Positions 24,730 through 33,785 of a DNA stretch of 64,000 bases are shown piece by piece. This DNA is from Poa pratensis (taxonomy: Eukaryota > Streptophyta > Magnoliopsida > Poales > Poaceae), in contig CAMZMU010000012.1 of NCBI GenBank assembly GCA_947311845.1, forward strand, positions 8,560,907 to 8,624,906, given 5' to 3'. Under the pieces are notes generated by a model. The model saw nothing but the letters and a program-made list of their open reading frames with translations. It searched no databases and was not told the DNA's origin. The stretch's first letter is position 1. Every line of letters starts with the position of its first letter. The position numbers and the translations under genes are program-made.

Positions 24730-27395
24730 ATATATGTGTAATAAATATTTTCAGTAAAACTTGAATGCATCCAAAACAGTACACATATCAAATAAATTAT
24801 ACAAATTACCTTAAAATTTTCTTCTAACATTTCTTAATGCAAATTTTCTTCTAGCAGATTGGGTTTGTGCATTAGAGCCACTTACAATGTCATCGCCAAT
24901 GTTGATGTCGACATTTTCTTCTTGCTGATCAGATTCAATATTCTCATTAGTTGGTTGCTCTTCCTCCACGACAACAATCGCCCACTCATCTGGGTTTATC
25001 GAAGCACTAGTATTATCCCTGAAAAAATTATGAATATCTCCTCTCTGTGATTGTACCAAGTCATCCACACGTGTTGCTCTTTTTCTATTAGCACTACCAG
25101 ATCGATACCTCCTGGACGACATGATCCCACAGAATGCTGGAAATAAAGTTACATCAAAATTAATGTTTTTTTATTAGAAAGCCCACGTATATTAACATCA
25201 AACCACGTACAAAGTACACGGTACAGATACGAAATACAGCACATACGCAGGGGATCCAGGCCTAGAACAAACCGCAGCTTCTTCACCGGCGTCGTCGACG
25301 AAGCCCGCCGTCCTCCTTCTCACCACGCCCCGAGAGCACCTCTCTTGATCAAGAACGCCGCAGAACCCGTCCGCCGCGCAGCAGCGGAACTTGTGCCGAT
25401 AAACGAGCTCGGCGAGTGCCCTCACGCTCCAGCTCCTCCGCCTTGCCGCAGCCGTCATCGTCGTCGACGCAGATGGAAGCCACCGAGCTTGACCAGCCCT
25501 GGGTTCCAGCCGCCAGATCCGCCGCCAGCACGGATCCGACGGGAGGACGAAGATCTCGAGCACCACGCCGGGCCCCGAGCCTCCGCAAGTCGAGCGCGGC
25601 GACGACGAACCCCGAGGGGATCCACCGCCGGAGAAGGCCGCCTCGACACCAAACCACCCGCCGCCAGCCCCACCTCCTCCAAGGCGCCGCCGGCGAGAAC
25701 ACTCCCCTACCCTACCATCAAAATTAATGTTACTGACTAGAGATTTTTTTTTGAATTTTTTAATGATGATTAGAGAATTTAGATGGCACACATCATATAT
25801 AGATACAGATTACGGAAGAAGAGCGCAAGAGATTTACTGTGGCCAGGCCTGACGGTGGCGGCGACGGCGACGGCCGGGGACGACCGGCGGCGGTGTCCGG
25901 TGGATCCTGCTAGGGATGGGATCACCTAAATGCTGCTCACGCTCGATGGCTAAATCCGCGGCGGATATCGCCGATCAGGTGCTGACTGCAGAGAGGAATC
26001 ACACGCGAGGAGGCGACAAAAGAGAGGCGAGGCGTCGCGATCGTGCGTGTGCGTGCGAGGCCGTGAGCAACGATGCGTTCGATCGTGACCTGGGCCCTAT
26101 GCGTGCGAATAGCAATGCGATCTGGTTCCTTTCCATCGGCCACGTTCCTATAGCTGGCCGGCCCATTTCTTTTTTCTGTTAAATACATCATACGTATCTA
26201 CACGAGTATAGTACATGTACTTTTTGTCAAAAAAAAAAAGGTATAGTACATGTACTACAACGTATCTAGGGTGGGCCCCCTGGATTTTGGGGGCCCGGGG
26301 CGGTTGCCCACCCTGCCACCCTCCAGGGCCGGCCCTGTAGTTAGAGGATAATCAGACTGAGTGTGACCAAACACGGAGTCAGTATAAATTCAACAATCCA
26401 GTAGCCCACGATTTTAAACTACAATGGATATGGATTGTGCTAACTATAAATGATAAAAAAAAAGTGATGATTTAGGAGTTAACTAACAGAATTGGGCGGA
26501 TCTAAGACCAATTTTGTACTCCACAATTACGGGAACAAAACCAAGCACGGAACTACATTCAAATTACAAGGTTATACAACTGTCAATAGGTTTGGTAAGT
26601 CGGAGAAATATCGATTGAACATAATTGCAACCTCAACCCAAAGTTGATAATCATTCAGGATTTGAACATACAAAATTCGACAAATGAAATACAAAGAACC
26701 GGTAATTATCTTGCAAATATCTCTCTCAGGCAACCAAAATATACCAGCTAGTTGCGTTCTTCTGATTTCCCAATCAAAATTACCCCCAATCATCATTATC
26801 TCGAGTAGAGAAGAATGGCACAGTAAGAGGTAACATGGACATTATCGAATTCCAAATCACGCCAATTAGAACGAAATCAACTAAACTGCCGGGCCACCTA
26901 CTAGCTAAGTCATCCGAGAACATTCCGGAAGCAGACATAATTTGTCAGATCTGGGTACTAGACAAGGTAGAATGAAGGGATCACAAGGAGGGTGCGGTGA
27001 CCTGTAGGTGCCGACCAGGCGGCGTGGAGTACACACCGCTCCTGGACGTTGGCGCAGAACCCGAGAGTGATCTTGTTGAGGTCTCCTCGCAGCACGGAGC
27101 CGCTCCAGACGGAGGCGCCATCGTGGACAGTGACCTGCCCGGCGAGCACGGCCTCGGGAGCCACGTACGCGTCGACCGCCACCTTGGGCAGCCACTGCCC
27201 GAGCGGTACTAGCTGCCGCTGCCCGCGGTAGTCCCACCGCACCCGATCCGCGCCTGGTGCCGCGGGGGGCAGAGGGGCCGAAGGCGCGGAGGGGGACGGG
27301 GAGCCGGTGGCGGTGGAGTAGAGGATCCGACGGAGAGAAGGCGCCACGGAGACGGAGGCGCGGCGAGAGAGGCGAGTCAAGGAGGCGGCGGCCAT
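20667..27395 (-). CDS. GAMMACAL: Gamma-carbonic-anhydrase-like protein, mitochondrial complex I (two exons)
   Basis: A left-handed beta-helix protein of the gamma carbonic anhydrase family, 256 residues. The GAMMACAL branch is a subunit of the carbonic-anhydrase domain on the matrix side of plant mitochondrial complex I. Exon 1 is 27002-27395 and exon 2 is 20667-21043. Phases agree (394 and 377 nt). The N-terminus MAAASLTRLSRRASVSVAPS is Arg/Ser-rich without acids, as in a mitochondrial presequence. Family signatures are VRWDYRGQRQLVPLGQWLPK, VLRGDLNKITLGFCANVQER and EPECIIGQHSILMEGSLVE. One His is kept (VLHAAW), but the position where active gamma-CAs have two zinc-binding His reads VGAYCLLRSC, as expected for the non-catalytic CAL branch. 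The single intron of about 6 kb is full of transposons. The gene looks intact. Confidence 0.93.
21044..22284 (-). other. GAMMACAL: Intron of the gamma-CA-like gene, 3' part
   Basis: Apart from splice signals I see no recognisable repeat or exon here. A purine-rich stretch at 21570-21660 gives short open frames without homology that I recognise. Confidence 0.5.
22285..23171. mobile_element. Large Stowaway-like element (887 bp) with GC-rich core
   Basis: The termini are 31-bp inverted repeats (22285-22315 and 23141-23171) beginning CTCCCTCCGTTCCGATTTAT, with one mismatch. CTCCCTCCGT is the standard grass Stowaway/Tc1-mariner-type end. The right side is followed by TA and the left preceded by TG, so the TA duplication has one change. 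The core is GC-rich (about 22370-23060) with partly repeated blocks such as GGCCTGATGG. No transposase is visible. It is far longer than typical Stowaway MITEs (100-300 bp), so it may carry captured sequence. Confidence 0.75.
23172..24416. other. Intron sequence, nothing recognised
   Basis: AT-rich, without a clear repeat end or coding exon. A 72-codon plus-strand frame at 23720-23938 has no family signature I recognise. Confidence 0.4.
24417..24562. mobile_element. Stowaway MITE, about 146 bp
   Basis: The left end CTCCCTCCGTTTGGAACTAT is preceded by TA. The degraded right end near 24546-24562 (TTTGGAACAGATGCAG) is followed by TA. Size and TA duplication fit Stowaway. Confidence 0.65.
24617..24624. 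repeat. 8-bp target-site duplication of the hAT element (left)
   Basis: TAGTTAGA, repeated exactly at 26338-26345. Confidence 0.92.
24697..24727. repeat. ATA/TAA trinucleotide microsatellite
   Basis: About ten uninterrupted trinucleotide units within the hAT element. Confidence 0.9.
24811..25122 (-). pseudogene. Transposase-like N-terminal fragment within the hAT element
   Basis: 103 codons beginning MSSRRYRSGSANRKRATRVD and continuing RGDIHNFFRDNTSASINPDE and WAIVVVEEEQPTNENIES. The basic start followed by a FF-R-N-T-S segment and an acidic linker resembles the N-terminus of grass TTF-type/hAT-dimerisation proteins, as I remember that family. No DDE or dimerisation region follows, and it ends in RRKFALRNVRRKF. 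It is most likely the leftover of the parental transposase gene. Confidence 0.45.
25168..25715 (-). mobile_element. Retroposed insert (truncated LINE or retrocopy) inside the hAT element
   Basis: About 548 bp flanked by exact 16-bp direct repeats CATCAAAATTAATGTT (25152-25167 and 25716-25731). On the minus strand the insert ends CTAATAAAAA next to the repeat, an A-rich 3' tail. Long variable duplications plus an A-tail indicate target-primed reverse transcription, as in LINEs and the retrocopies they mobilise. The body is GC-rich and open on both strands (for example 25345-25740 plus, 25198-25791 minus). I do not recognise the encoded residues, so the source is unknown. Confidence 0.7.
26338..26345. 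repeat. 8-bp target-site duplication of the hAT element (right)
   Basis: TAGTTAGA, identical to 24617-24624. Confidence 0.92.
26346..27001 (-). other. GAMMACAL: Intron of the gamma-CA-like gene, 5' part
   Basis: AT-rich intron sequence ending at the GT donor (27001-27000). No repeat or RNA gene recognised. Confidence 0.5.
27002..27395 (-). other. GAMMACAL: Exon 1 of the gamma-CA-like gene
   Basis: It starts at the ATG at 27393-27395 and ends in ACA-G before a GT donor (intron base 27001 downwards). Upstream in-frame codons exist but lack homology, so the internal ATG that opens the transit peptide was chosen. It encodes the presequence and the first beta-helix turns, to SAPT. Confidence 0.92.
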
Positions 27396-27557
27396 GGTGG
27401 CGCTGGTGGTCCGGGAGGTGTGTCGATGGTTGAGCAGGGGGGAATGGTAGGGGATTTCACTCGGTATCGCCCGAGCGATACGTACCTTCGTTACGCTGAA
27501 GGTTTCGCATTCTGGGCTCGGCCCGTTAACGCTTTGCGCCTGCTCCTTTTCGGTACG
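27396..27557 (-). promoter_or_regulatory. GAMMACAL: 5' leader / proximal promoter of the gamma-CA-like gene
   Basis: About 160 bp separate the start codon from a MITE. It contains an imperfect palindrome ATCGCCCGAGCGAT near 27467-27480. No clear TATA box is seen. The MITE and Helitron therefore sit essentially on the promoter. Confidence 0.4.
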
Positions 27558-27559
27558 TA

Positions 27560-27595
27560 CTCCCTCCGTTCCCAAAATACACTTGTACATATCTA
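27560..27595. mobile_element. Stowaway MITE, left half (split by the Helitron)
   Basis: It starts CTCCCTCCGTTCCCAAAATA after TA (27558-27559). The other half is 32316-32366, which ends CGGAGGGAG followed by TA. Removing the intervening 4720 bp leaves an 87-bp MITE with both ends and its TA duplication. Confidence 0.8.
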
Positions 27596-27606
27596 CTAGT
27601 AATATG

Positions 27607-27624
27607 CCCGTGCGTTGCAACGGG
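27607..27624 (-). other. Helitron 3'-terminal hairpin
   Basis: Minus strand CCCGTTGCAACGCACGGG, ten bases before the terminal CTAG. CCCGT/ACGGG form the stem, with a further GC/GC pair across a bulge. It is the termination signal for rolling-circle transposition. Confidence 0.8.
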
Positions 27625-28616
27625 TGATAATAAATTTGCGCTGTGGTGGATGAAAAATTAAGTTCTAGCCATACCATGTCACAGAAACCATCCAGTTTCA
27701 AAGCATCAACGAAACATTACGCGGCCCCAACAGACATGCGTCACTAAATCATTGTAATAATTTGCACTCATTTGCGTTTTCTAAATAAAAAAAAAACTAT
27801 CACCACCTCACCCCCATGTTGTGAAGGCATTCACCTTCCGGGGTCGGGGAGTAGAGGAAGACGGATAAATCGTTGGGGGAAGGAGTGAATTTGCTCAGTT
27901 GAATGAAAGTGATTTCAGTTCTATACTCCAAAGGGTGGCTATAGAAATTATCCTAAAAAATAAACTAAAAGAATGTTTCACCAACACCCCGTTTTCGATA
28001 TCACAAATTCCAGAGACAAACAATACACAGTAAACATTCATCTGACGAAATCAACACAACAATTCTAGCCATGCAATAAATTATCATAGATTTACAAAAT
28101 CGAAAAAAAAATCAGAGCCATCCCGGTATCAACTGATGTGTTATAGTGATGACAGAGTTGAATTCATAGCCCATCACGGCAGTCCACGCTGGTACTAACA
28201 GCAGTTTAAGTTCCTTGTAAAGCATACCATTAACCATCGTGAGTATAGATGTACAAACACAACAGTAAAAACTCTATACAAGACGAAACATGGAGAAGTG
28301 ATCTGAATAAAACCGGCAAGATACTAACAACCGTAAACCAGCAAACAAAATTAAAAGGGTGCAGCACCTAACTGGGAAATCAAAATTACTAAATAAATGA
28401 AATATTGACAAAGCAACAACATAAGCACTTGCACAGCGATAACGAATGGAAAGCATAAGACCAATGTACCATAGCTATTCCCATAAAAATGTAATGCAAG
28501 TCCCAATCAACTAATCTCATGATAGAAAGAGCAAGCTATCAAATTAGTATAGGTAGATATTGGTGTATGGCCTGCTGGAAGCAGAAGTTTTAGAAAAGGC
28601 ATTTTTAGTGTATCAC

Positions 28617-28760
28617 CGAGTTAAGTATAAATTTTGCGTATCTAATTCAACGGAGAACATCATCCCGTTCTCTATTCTTGCCAGGTAGAAAGATTGGACC
28701 TTGTTCCTTGGTGTTCCCTTCCATTAAACTAATATAAAGAAGCTCTAAACTATCTACCAT
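28617..28760 (-). pseudogene. Possible captured exon in the Helitron, unidentified
   Basis: A minus-strand reading of about 37 codons from 28758 (SLELLYISLMEGNTKEQGPI, then NRERDDVLR) has protein-like composition and ends at a stop. I do not recognise the parent gene. It could be chance. Confidence 0.25.
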
Positions 28761-30448
28761 GATTCACATCTTCCCAAATGGAACAAGAGGTACCAAACTC
28801 GATTAAACAGACGCACATCACAAGCAGCCTGGTCATCGTTGCTAGCGAACCTTGCGCCCAGGACGTGTGCATGTCTTTCCGACCACCCACACTGCTGGTG
28901 GTGCTCCCGTGGTGCAGACACTCAAGAGGTCGACACACCATGGTGGAGGTGGCTCCATCACCACGTCGTTGCGATGTGCCGCCTGAAGATGGCCTCCCGA
29001 CCGTCCAGTTCGATACACTCGGGAGATTCAGTCAATGGCAGCCAGATAACGCTGAGTCTGACCGTCCTCGTCTCCACGTGCTACCAGCCTTCCAGACCTT
29101 GAAGAGAGCTTGACTATTAAAGATTACCTACAAACACAATATGCTCGTAATACTCAAGTTCACACAAAGTTTCATAGGTACACTACAAAACAAATGCAAA
29201 CCTGTGAAATATGGACAATTTTAAAATACTGTAATCAACAAGAGTTTGCAATTCGTGCTCGACACGTTTAGTTTCATCAAAATGTAATAAATACTCTCAT
29301 ATTACATTGAGGATGTAACATATCTGGATCAGCAACCGTCCTTGATTTATTATGATTAACACAATTACTGGATGATGTGGCCAATGTGTCATATACTCTT
29401 GATGTTCTGCATGTCGAATAAATGAGAGAAAGAAACTTTCTGCATATAGATCACTGAATTGGCTAATTTGCATACTATTATCTCTACATCTTGACCAAAC
29501 ACTCTAGGAGTTCTACATAGACACACATAAAAGAATGGAGGATCATGTTAACGATTGGCTGAAGAACAAACTACAGTACACTCCATCTCATGTGTACTTT
29601 CAAGCTACCCTTATGAAGAAATAAGTCTTATCCATGTTCTGCAAACAAGTCTCTTCCATGCTTTACAAAAAAAAATATAAAGAACCTTCCGAGATGGCAT
29701 GTAACATCCATTAAAAAAATATATGTTTCTCAACGACAATCAAGTCCTCACGCAAAACAAAAAAAAATGAAATTTGATGCATCTTCACTTAACCATCTCT
29801 GCTTCATTTCACCTACCATCAGGTCTATTTTGGCATAGCCATGAAGATTTTCATAATCAGATCACTTGTGTACCATGTTTGCATTCAGATGTGTGCAGGG
29901 CTATAACAACAGGTGCTAACATGAGCAGCCAACTATATGCTGGCTGCTGAAAAACATGGCAGCTCCAAATCAAAAAGTGACACTATGATAACAATATAAT
30001 GGCAGCCGACAAGATTGTACATGATGTCATATGATTTATTAGCTAAGGATGTATATGGATATGAACTGGATGTGAAATCAGATAGGTGACTTGGCAGATT
30101 AAAAGCATGAAATCAATTCAAAAAATGATAGAAGTGTCGTTAATTTAGATTTTGGCAGTGAGCAACAACATATATGAGGGTCACTGCATTGTCAACATCC
30201 ATCATTCGATTAATTCCTTCTTGCTAACTCCTAGACATGCACGCTCATGTCTCTACCTACAAGTAACTAAAAATGATTTTACAAGTGGCCATACTAACAA
30301 TGATATGAATGACAACCCTCAAACTCAAAATGACTTAGAAATATAATACCGCGCACAAAAAAAAATCGAACCTCAGGTATCTTTTGCAGATTATCATTAA
30401 TATCAACAGCCTCCCCTGTTGTCGCAAGTACCCTGCATTTATTGTATT

Positions 30449-30543
30449 GTAGTTTCCATCAACCAGCTTAGCCTACCCCAACTTGTTTGGGAAAAAAAGG
30501 CTTTGTTATTGTTGTTGTTGCAGTAGTTTCCATCAACCAGCTT
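30449..30543. repeat. 21-bp direct repeats flanking the SINE fragment
   Basis: The same 21 bases (GTAGTTTCCATCAACC, then AGCTT) occur at 30449-30469 and 30523-30543. They are target-site duplications of the SINE insertion at 30470-30522. Confidence 0.85.
30470..30522 (+). mobile_element. 5'-truncated Au-SINE-like fragment
   Basis: Only 53 bp, consisting of CCTACCCCAACTTGTTTGGG and an AAGGCTTTGTTATTGTTG end. This is the conserved 3' terminus of Au SINE as I know it from grasses. The tRNA-derived head is missing. It is bounded by exact 21-bp duplications, so it is a 5'-truncated retrotransposition event into the captured intron of the Helitron. Confidence 0.75.
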
Positions 30544-30583
30544 GTAATGAAGCTGTTTTCCTTCTAACAGTGTGAGTAGATAC

Positions 30584-30678
30584 CTGATTGTGGTCGAGTA
30601 TAGCCCTGTAGTCAGATTTCCAGTCTTGCATAACTTCACCAAGCTAGGAACAGTTCCCAATAGACTCACATGTGCATC
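30584..30678 (-). pseudogene. Captured exon of an acyl-activating enzyme (AAE17/18-like) gene
   Basis: A 95-bp exon bounded by TTTGCAG acceptor and GTATCT donor on the minus strand encodes DAHVSLLGTVPSLVK followed by TTGLYSTTIR. This matches the acyl-activating enzyme 17/18 (acetyl-CoA-synthetase-like, peroxisomal) region around VLGTVPSLVK as I remember it. Neighbouring exons were not found. The intact splice borders show that genomic DNA was captured, not cDNA, as usual for Helitrons. Confidence 0.7.
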
Positions 30679-31454
30679 CTGCAAATAGAGAAATGTCTTC
30701 AGAGAAACCTACATATTCATAACTACAGTAGCAAATTAACATACGAGCTACTGCATCTCATTATTTTCCAACTCATTTATGGTACGCAATGCAATAAAAC
30801 TGGTGTAGCTTTCAAATGAATATGGGAAGAAAGAACTCACTGTCAGCATTACTTCACGAATGTAAACTATTTCTAGACAGCTCCCATGGTGACTCATGGA
30901 CCCCATTCTTCACCATTTTGTCTTCCTTCGAGCTAGGGCAAACTGATTGAGATTTGAATTAGTACGAAGTTTACAGCTTTGTATTCCCTAGACTATCTGA
31001 ATGTGTTCATTAAAGAATCATGTAGGATAAAGAAGAAAGGTGACATTGCTCCATCCTAGCGATTTGATAGCATGAACAGCCAGAAGCTGTGCCTGGACTT
31101 AAAGCTTGAGACTGAGATCAGGGTTGTACAAAAATACTCCCAGCCCCAAAAACTCTTGAAACTAATGCAACCACCTCATTGGGAATTATAGCCCCAAAAA
31201 CTCTTGAAAGTAATGCCAACAAATATTTGGTAGGCAAGCCTTATCGCTACAATCAAGAATAATTTTCAGTAGAGGAACGACAACTACTCTGCTAAACTTC
31301 TTGATCCAGCCGGGGAGGAAAGTAGGATCGGAGGAGAAATTGAAAGGTGGTTTCACTCCTTGTCCCTGCAATGCTAAATTGCAATTTCATTCAATCTCAT
31401 CCCACCACCAACACAGGCAGACAGACATATCGAAGAGATAGATCGGAGGGGCAC

Positions 31455-31625
31455 CTGGATGCACATGCCGTACGTGCCCTAGATGCAGTAGCCGAGCTCC
31501 CGGCGCACTTGCCGAGCGTTGAGCGCCGAGGTCACCTCGCGGCTGCTCATCGGGCTCGCCCGCCGCGCGCCGGCCAGCACGCACAGGACCACGAGAGTGA
31601 GCGCAAGAGCTCGCGCTGCCGCCAT
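31455..31625 (-). pseudogene. Gene fragment with signal-peptide-like start in the Helitron
   Basis: From the ATG at 31623-31625 the minus strand reads MAAARALALTLVVLCVLAGA, a classical signal peptide with an Ala cleavage region. It is followed by SREVTSALNARQVRRELGYC and a stop codon. GTYGMCIQ and a GT follow in the same frame. It looks like the first exon of a secreted-protein gene, now interrupted by a stop. The parent family is not recognised. Confidence 0.4.
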
Positions 31626-32315
31626 GGGCCCATTCCAAAGATTGGGGGAGCGCTAGAGGAGAGGGGTGATCTGAACCATGAAACCTGTATTGTACAAACA
31701 AAAAATTAGAGAGATGGAGATAGCAACGGCCACAGTTCAGCCACCCCTGCCGACGGCCCCAAGCAACGGCCGTCGCGCGCGTTTAGGCCCGTTCGTCTTC
31801 AGCCCCCACGCCTGCAGGCGCCGCTGTTCCGCCGTTGGGACCGTTGTGGACTCCCGGAGTGGCGGCATCCCTGTTCCAGGCTTCCAGCGTCCTAGGAGAC
31901 GACGCCGTCGGTGGCCGGTCCGCCACATATTATCAAGCGCCGTAGTCCAGTGAGATTCCGGGGCTGCGCGCCTCGTAGTACACGGCGGTGAGTCTTGGGC
32001 GAGTAGGGGAACCTGCCTGCGGCAGGCGCTAGATGTCGGGTTGAGGGCAGCGGCGGTGGATCCCGTTGCGCCGTAGGTAGTGCAGGTCGTCGGGAGGGCT
32101 TCCGGTGGGGGCGGAGGCTGCCCTGCGAGCTATTGGGGGCGATCCGTTTCCGCTGATTGAGCGTGTAATTATTGCCGATAGGTCGTTAGATGCGGAAAAA
32201 AAACAGCGGGACCGTGCGGGATGGCGAGAGTTGGACGAAGCGACGATTTGGTGGACGAAAGACGAAAGCTTTTGACGTACGAGAGGAACGAAATTGTTCT
32301 TTTAGATAGGAGAGA

Positions 32316-32366
32316 TATCTATACTGTGTAACATCTAAAACATCTTATATTTAGAAACGGAGGGAG
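32316..32366. mobile_element. Stowaway MITE, right half
   Basis: It ends ATTTAGAAACGGAGGGAG, followed by TA (32367-32368). It completes the MITE begun at 27560. Confidence 0.8.
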
Positions 32367-32368
32367 TA

Positions 32369-32738
32369 CATTGTGGAGCGACAGTTTCTTCAGTTCTTGG
32401 GCAGGGGATCCCCTATGTATCGCTCTTAGCGAGCGGTAGGATCCGACTCGCCCGCACGAACTACTCGCTCGATATTGCATGGGCCTGGGCGTCTGGCCCA
32501 GCGTCTCAATACGAAGGCCGAAAAATAAAGAGTGCAGAAACTGAGAATCGAATCTGCAACCTAGCTATTACTTCTATAAAGCTCCAGCCACAACCCGCCA
32601 GTTTGCCCCATCCACGTCGAGGGTAAATCCCGTGCGTCCGATCTGGTAAAAAGTCCCGCTGTTTCACCCTGGACCGTTAGATGCGGCGAAAACGGTTTCG
32701 TACGAATTGACTGAGGGGCACAGCAACTGACCGCTGGG
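32369..32738. other. Intergenic sequence with a weak tRNA-like motif
   Basis: No gene seen. On the minus strand GCAGATTCGATTCTC (about 32543-32557) resembles a Pol III B box, with GTGGCTGGAGC upstream as a poor A box. It is probably a decayed tRNA-related sequence. Confidence 0.3.
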
Positions 32739-33290
32739 TGTGAGGACCCCGGACTAGCTGTCCGAAATTTCCTTGTGCCTACAACATCAGCGATCCCATG
32801 ATCAGTGTGTCGCTGAGCACAATCAAACTGGTATCAAAAAAACATCCATAAATACCGAATGAATATACGTACTTGATTGAAGTCGTAAGCTTCAACAGGT
32901 ACTTGCAGCGGAAAGTCACCAAATAGCGTGGGCCCAAGTCATTTGCCATAACCCTACAGGCAGCTGACTGGGAAGCGCCCTACTTCGCATTGACGTCATT
33001 GAAGTCTTTCTCTTCGAACTGCTCCTCTTCAAAAATCTGACTAAGACAATAGCCAGGAACGAAACCAATATGAATACATTTGATTGTACTCGCAAGATAC
33101 CCCGAACTGATCATGTGTACTAAGTTTATTTGGTGTGATAAAAGACTTTGTTTTTTGGAAAATAATTTTCTATACCTTTGTTGAAAACAAAACGTTTTGG
33201 AAAGTGGTTTTTCTCTGATAGGTATATAACATCTCTATATCTTTGTTGAAAACAAAACATTTTGGAAAATAGTTTTTCTCAGATAGATAT
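32739..33290 (-). repeat. LTR fragment related to the chromovirus
   Basis: It starts TGTGAGGACCCCGGACTAGC, the same terminus as the chromovirus LTR, and stays collinear through the CAATATGA-TACATTTGATTG region to about 33290, where homology ends. A segment near 33170-33230 is repeated at 33233-33290. It is a truncated LTR of a related family. Confidence 0.75.
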
Positions 33291-33302
33291 AGCATCCCCT
33301 AC

Positions 33303-33363
33303 GGGTGCTCCTCCGTGGCGAAACGAAAGCAGGGGATCGCCCGGGCGCCACGGAGGAGCACCC
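33303..33363. other. Perfect 18-bp inverted repeat (hairpin)
   Basis: GGGTGCTCCTCCGTGGCG at 33303-33320 and its exact complement at 33346-33363 surround a 25-base loop containing GGGGATCGCCCGGG. Possibly a fold-back element end. Its role is unknown. Confidence 0.75.
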
Positions 33364-33370
33364 GAAGGGT

Positions 33371-33785
33371 ATCGCTGCAAAAAGGTTTCCCTCTCCAAAG
33401 GTCACTTTTCGTGTGATCAGCAAGCCCAGAGAACGACAGGTGGTGTACGCAGGGAGCAAGAAAATTTGGAAACGGCACGTTAGCCGTTCCGCGACGAGTC
33501 GGTCGCTGTCAGCCACGCGCGAGGCCTCCCGCGTCGGCCGGCAGAGCGTGTACATCACGGGCGCGCCCCCACGCGCGCGTACAGGCGGCGCTCGCTTTGT
33601 GGATCAGCGCGAAGCCCCCCGCGGATTGTACGTCCTGCCGGCTCCTGTACATTAGCCCTAAACGAAGCCCCCTGGGTCTGTACATTGCATACGTTTGGCT
33701 TGTTCGGTATACCTCCGTTGCACGCATCCTGGTACAAGCCCTGTAGTATAAAAACTATTACCACCTGTAGTACAAACTGTTACTC
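33371..33785. other. Unassigned sequence
   Basis: GC-rich in the first half, with no convincing gene. Frames on both strands overlap extensively, which is expected from composition. Confidence 0.35.

Larger units (their letters stand above)
24625..26337. mobile_element. hAT-type DNA transposon (non-autonomous)
   Basis: The element starts CAGGGCCGGTCCTCAG and ends AGGGCCGGCCCTG. Subterminal GGGGCCCGGGGCG occurs at both ends in inverted orientation. An exact 8-bp duplication tagttaga (24617-24624 and 26338-26345) is diagnostic of hAT superfamily insertion. It lies in the intron of the gamma-CA-like gene. Inside are a short transposase-related N-terminal frame, an ATA microsatellite (24697-24727) and a nested retroposed insert at 25168-25715. 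A full transposase is lacking. Confidence 0.92.
27596..32315 (-). mobile_element. Non-autonomous Helitron carrying gene fragments
   Basis: On the minus strand it starts TCTCTCCTATC after an A and ends ATTACTAG before a T, so the insertion lies between A and T with no duplication. The terminal CTAG is preceded, 10-11 bases upstream, by a short hairpin CCCGTTGCAACGCACGGG (27607-27624). These are the diagnostic Helitron features. No Rep/helicase ORF is visible, so it needs a partner for movement. Inside are a captured exon of an acyl-activating enzyme gene (30584-30678), a truncated SINE (30470-30522), and a GC-rich segment with a signal-peptide-like start (about 31625). The host MITE flanks both ends. 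Confidence 0.85.

Noticed and set aside
27396..27701. Longer N-terminus of the gamma-CA-like protein
   Set aside because: The in-frame codons upstream of 27395 read into MITE and Helitron sequence and lack family similarity.
27558..32368. One single large Stowaway-type element spanning the two CTCCCTCCGT ends
   Set aside because: The internal 4.7 kb has its own Helitron ends and hairpin, and excising it restores a normal-size MITE, so a nested insertion explains it better.
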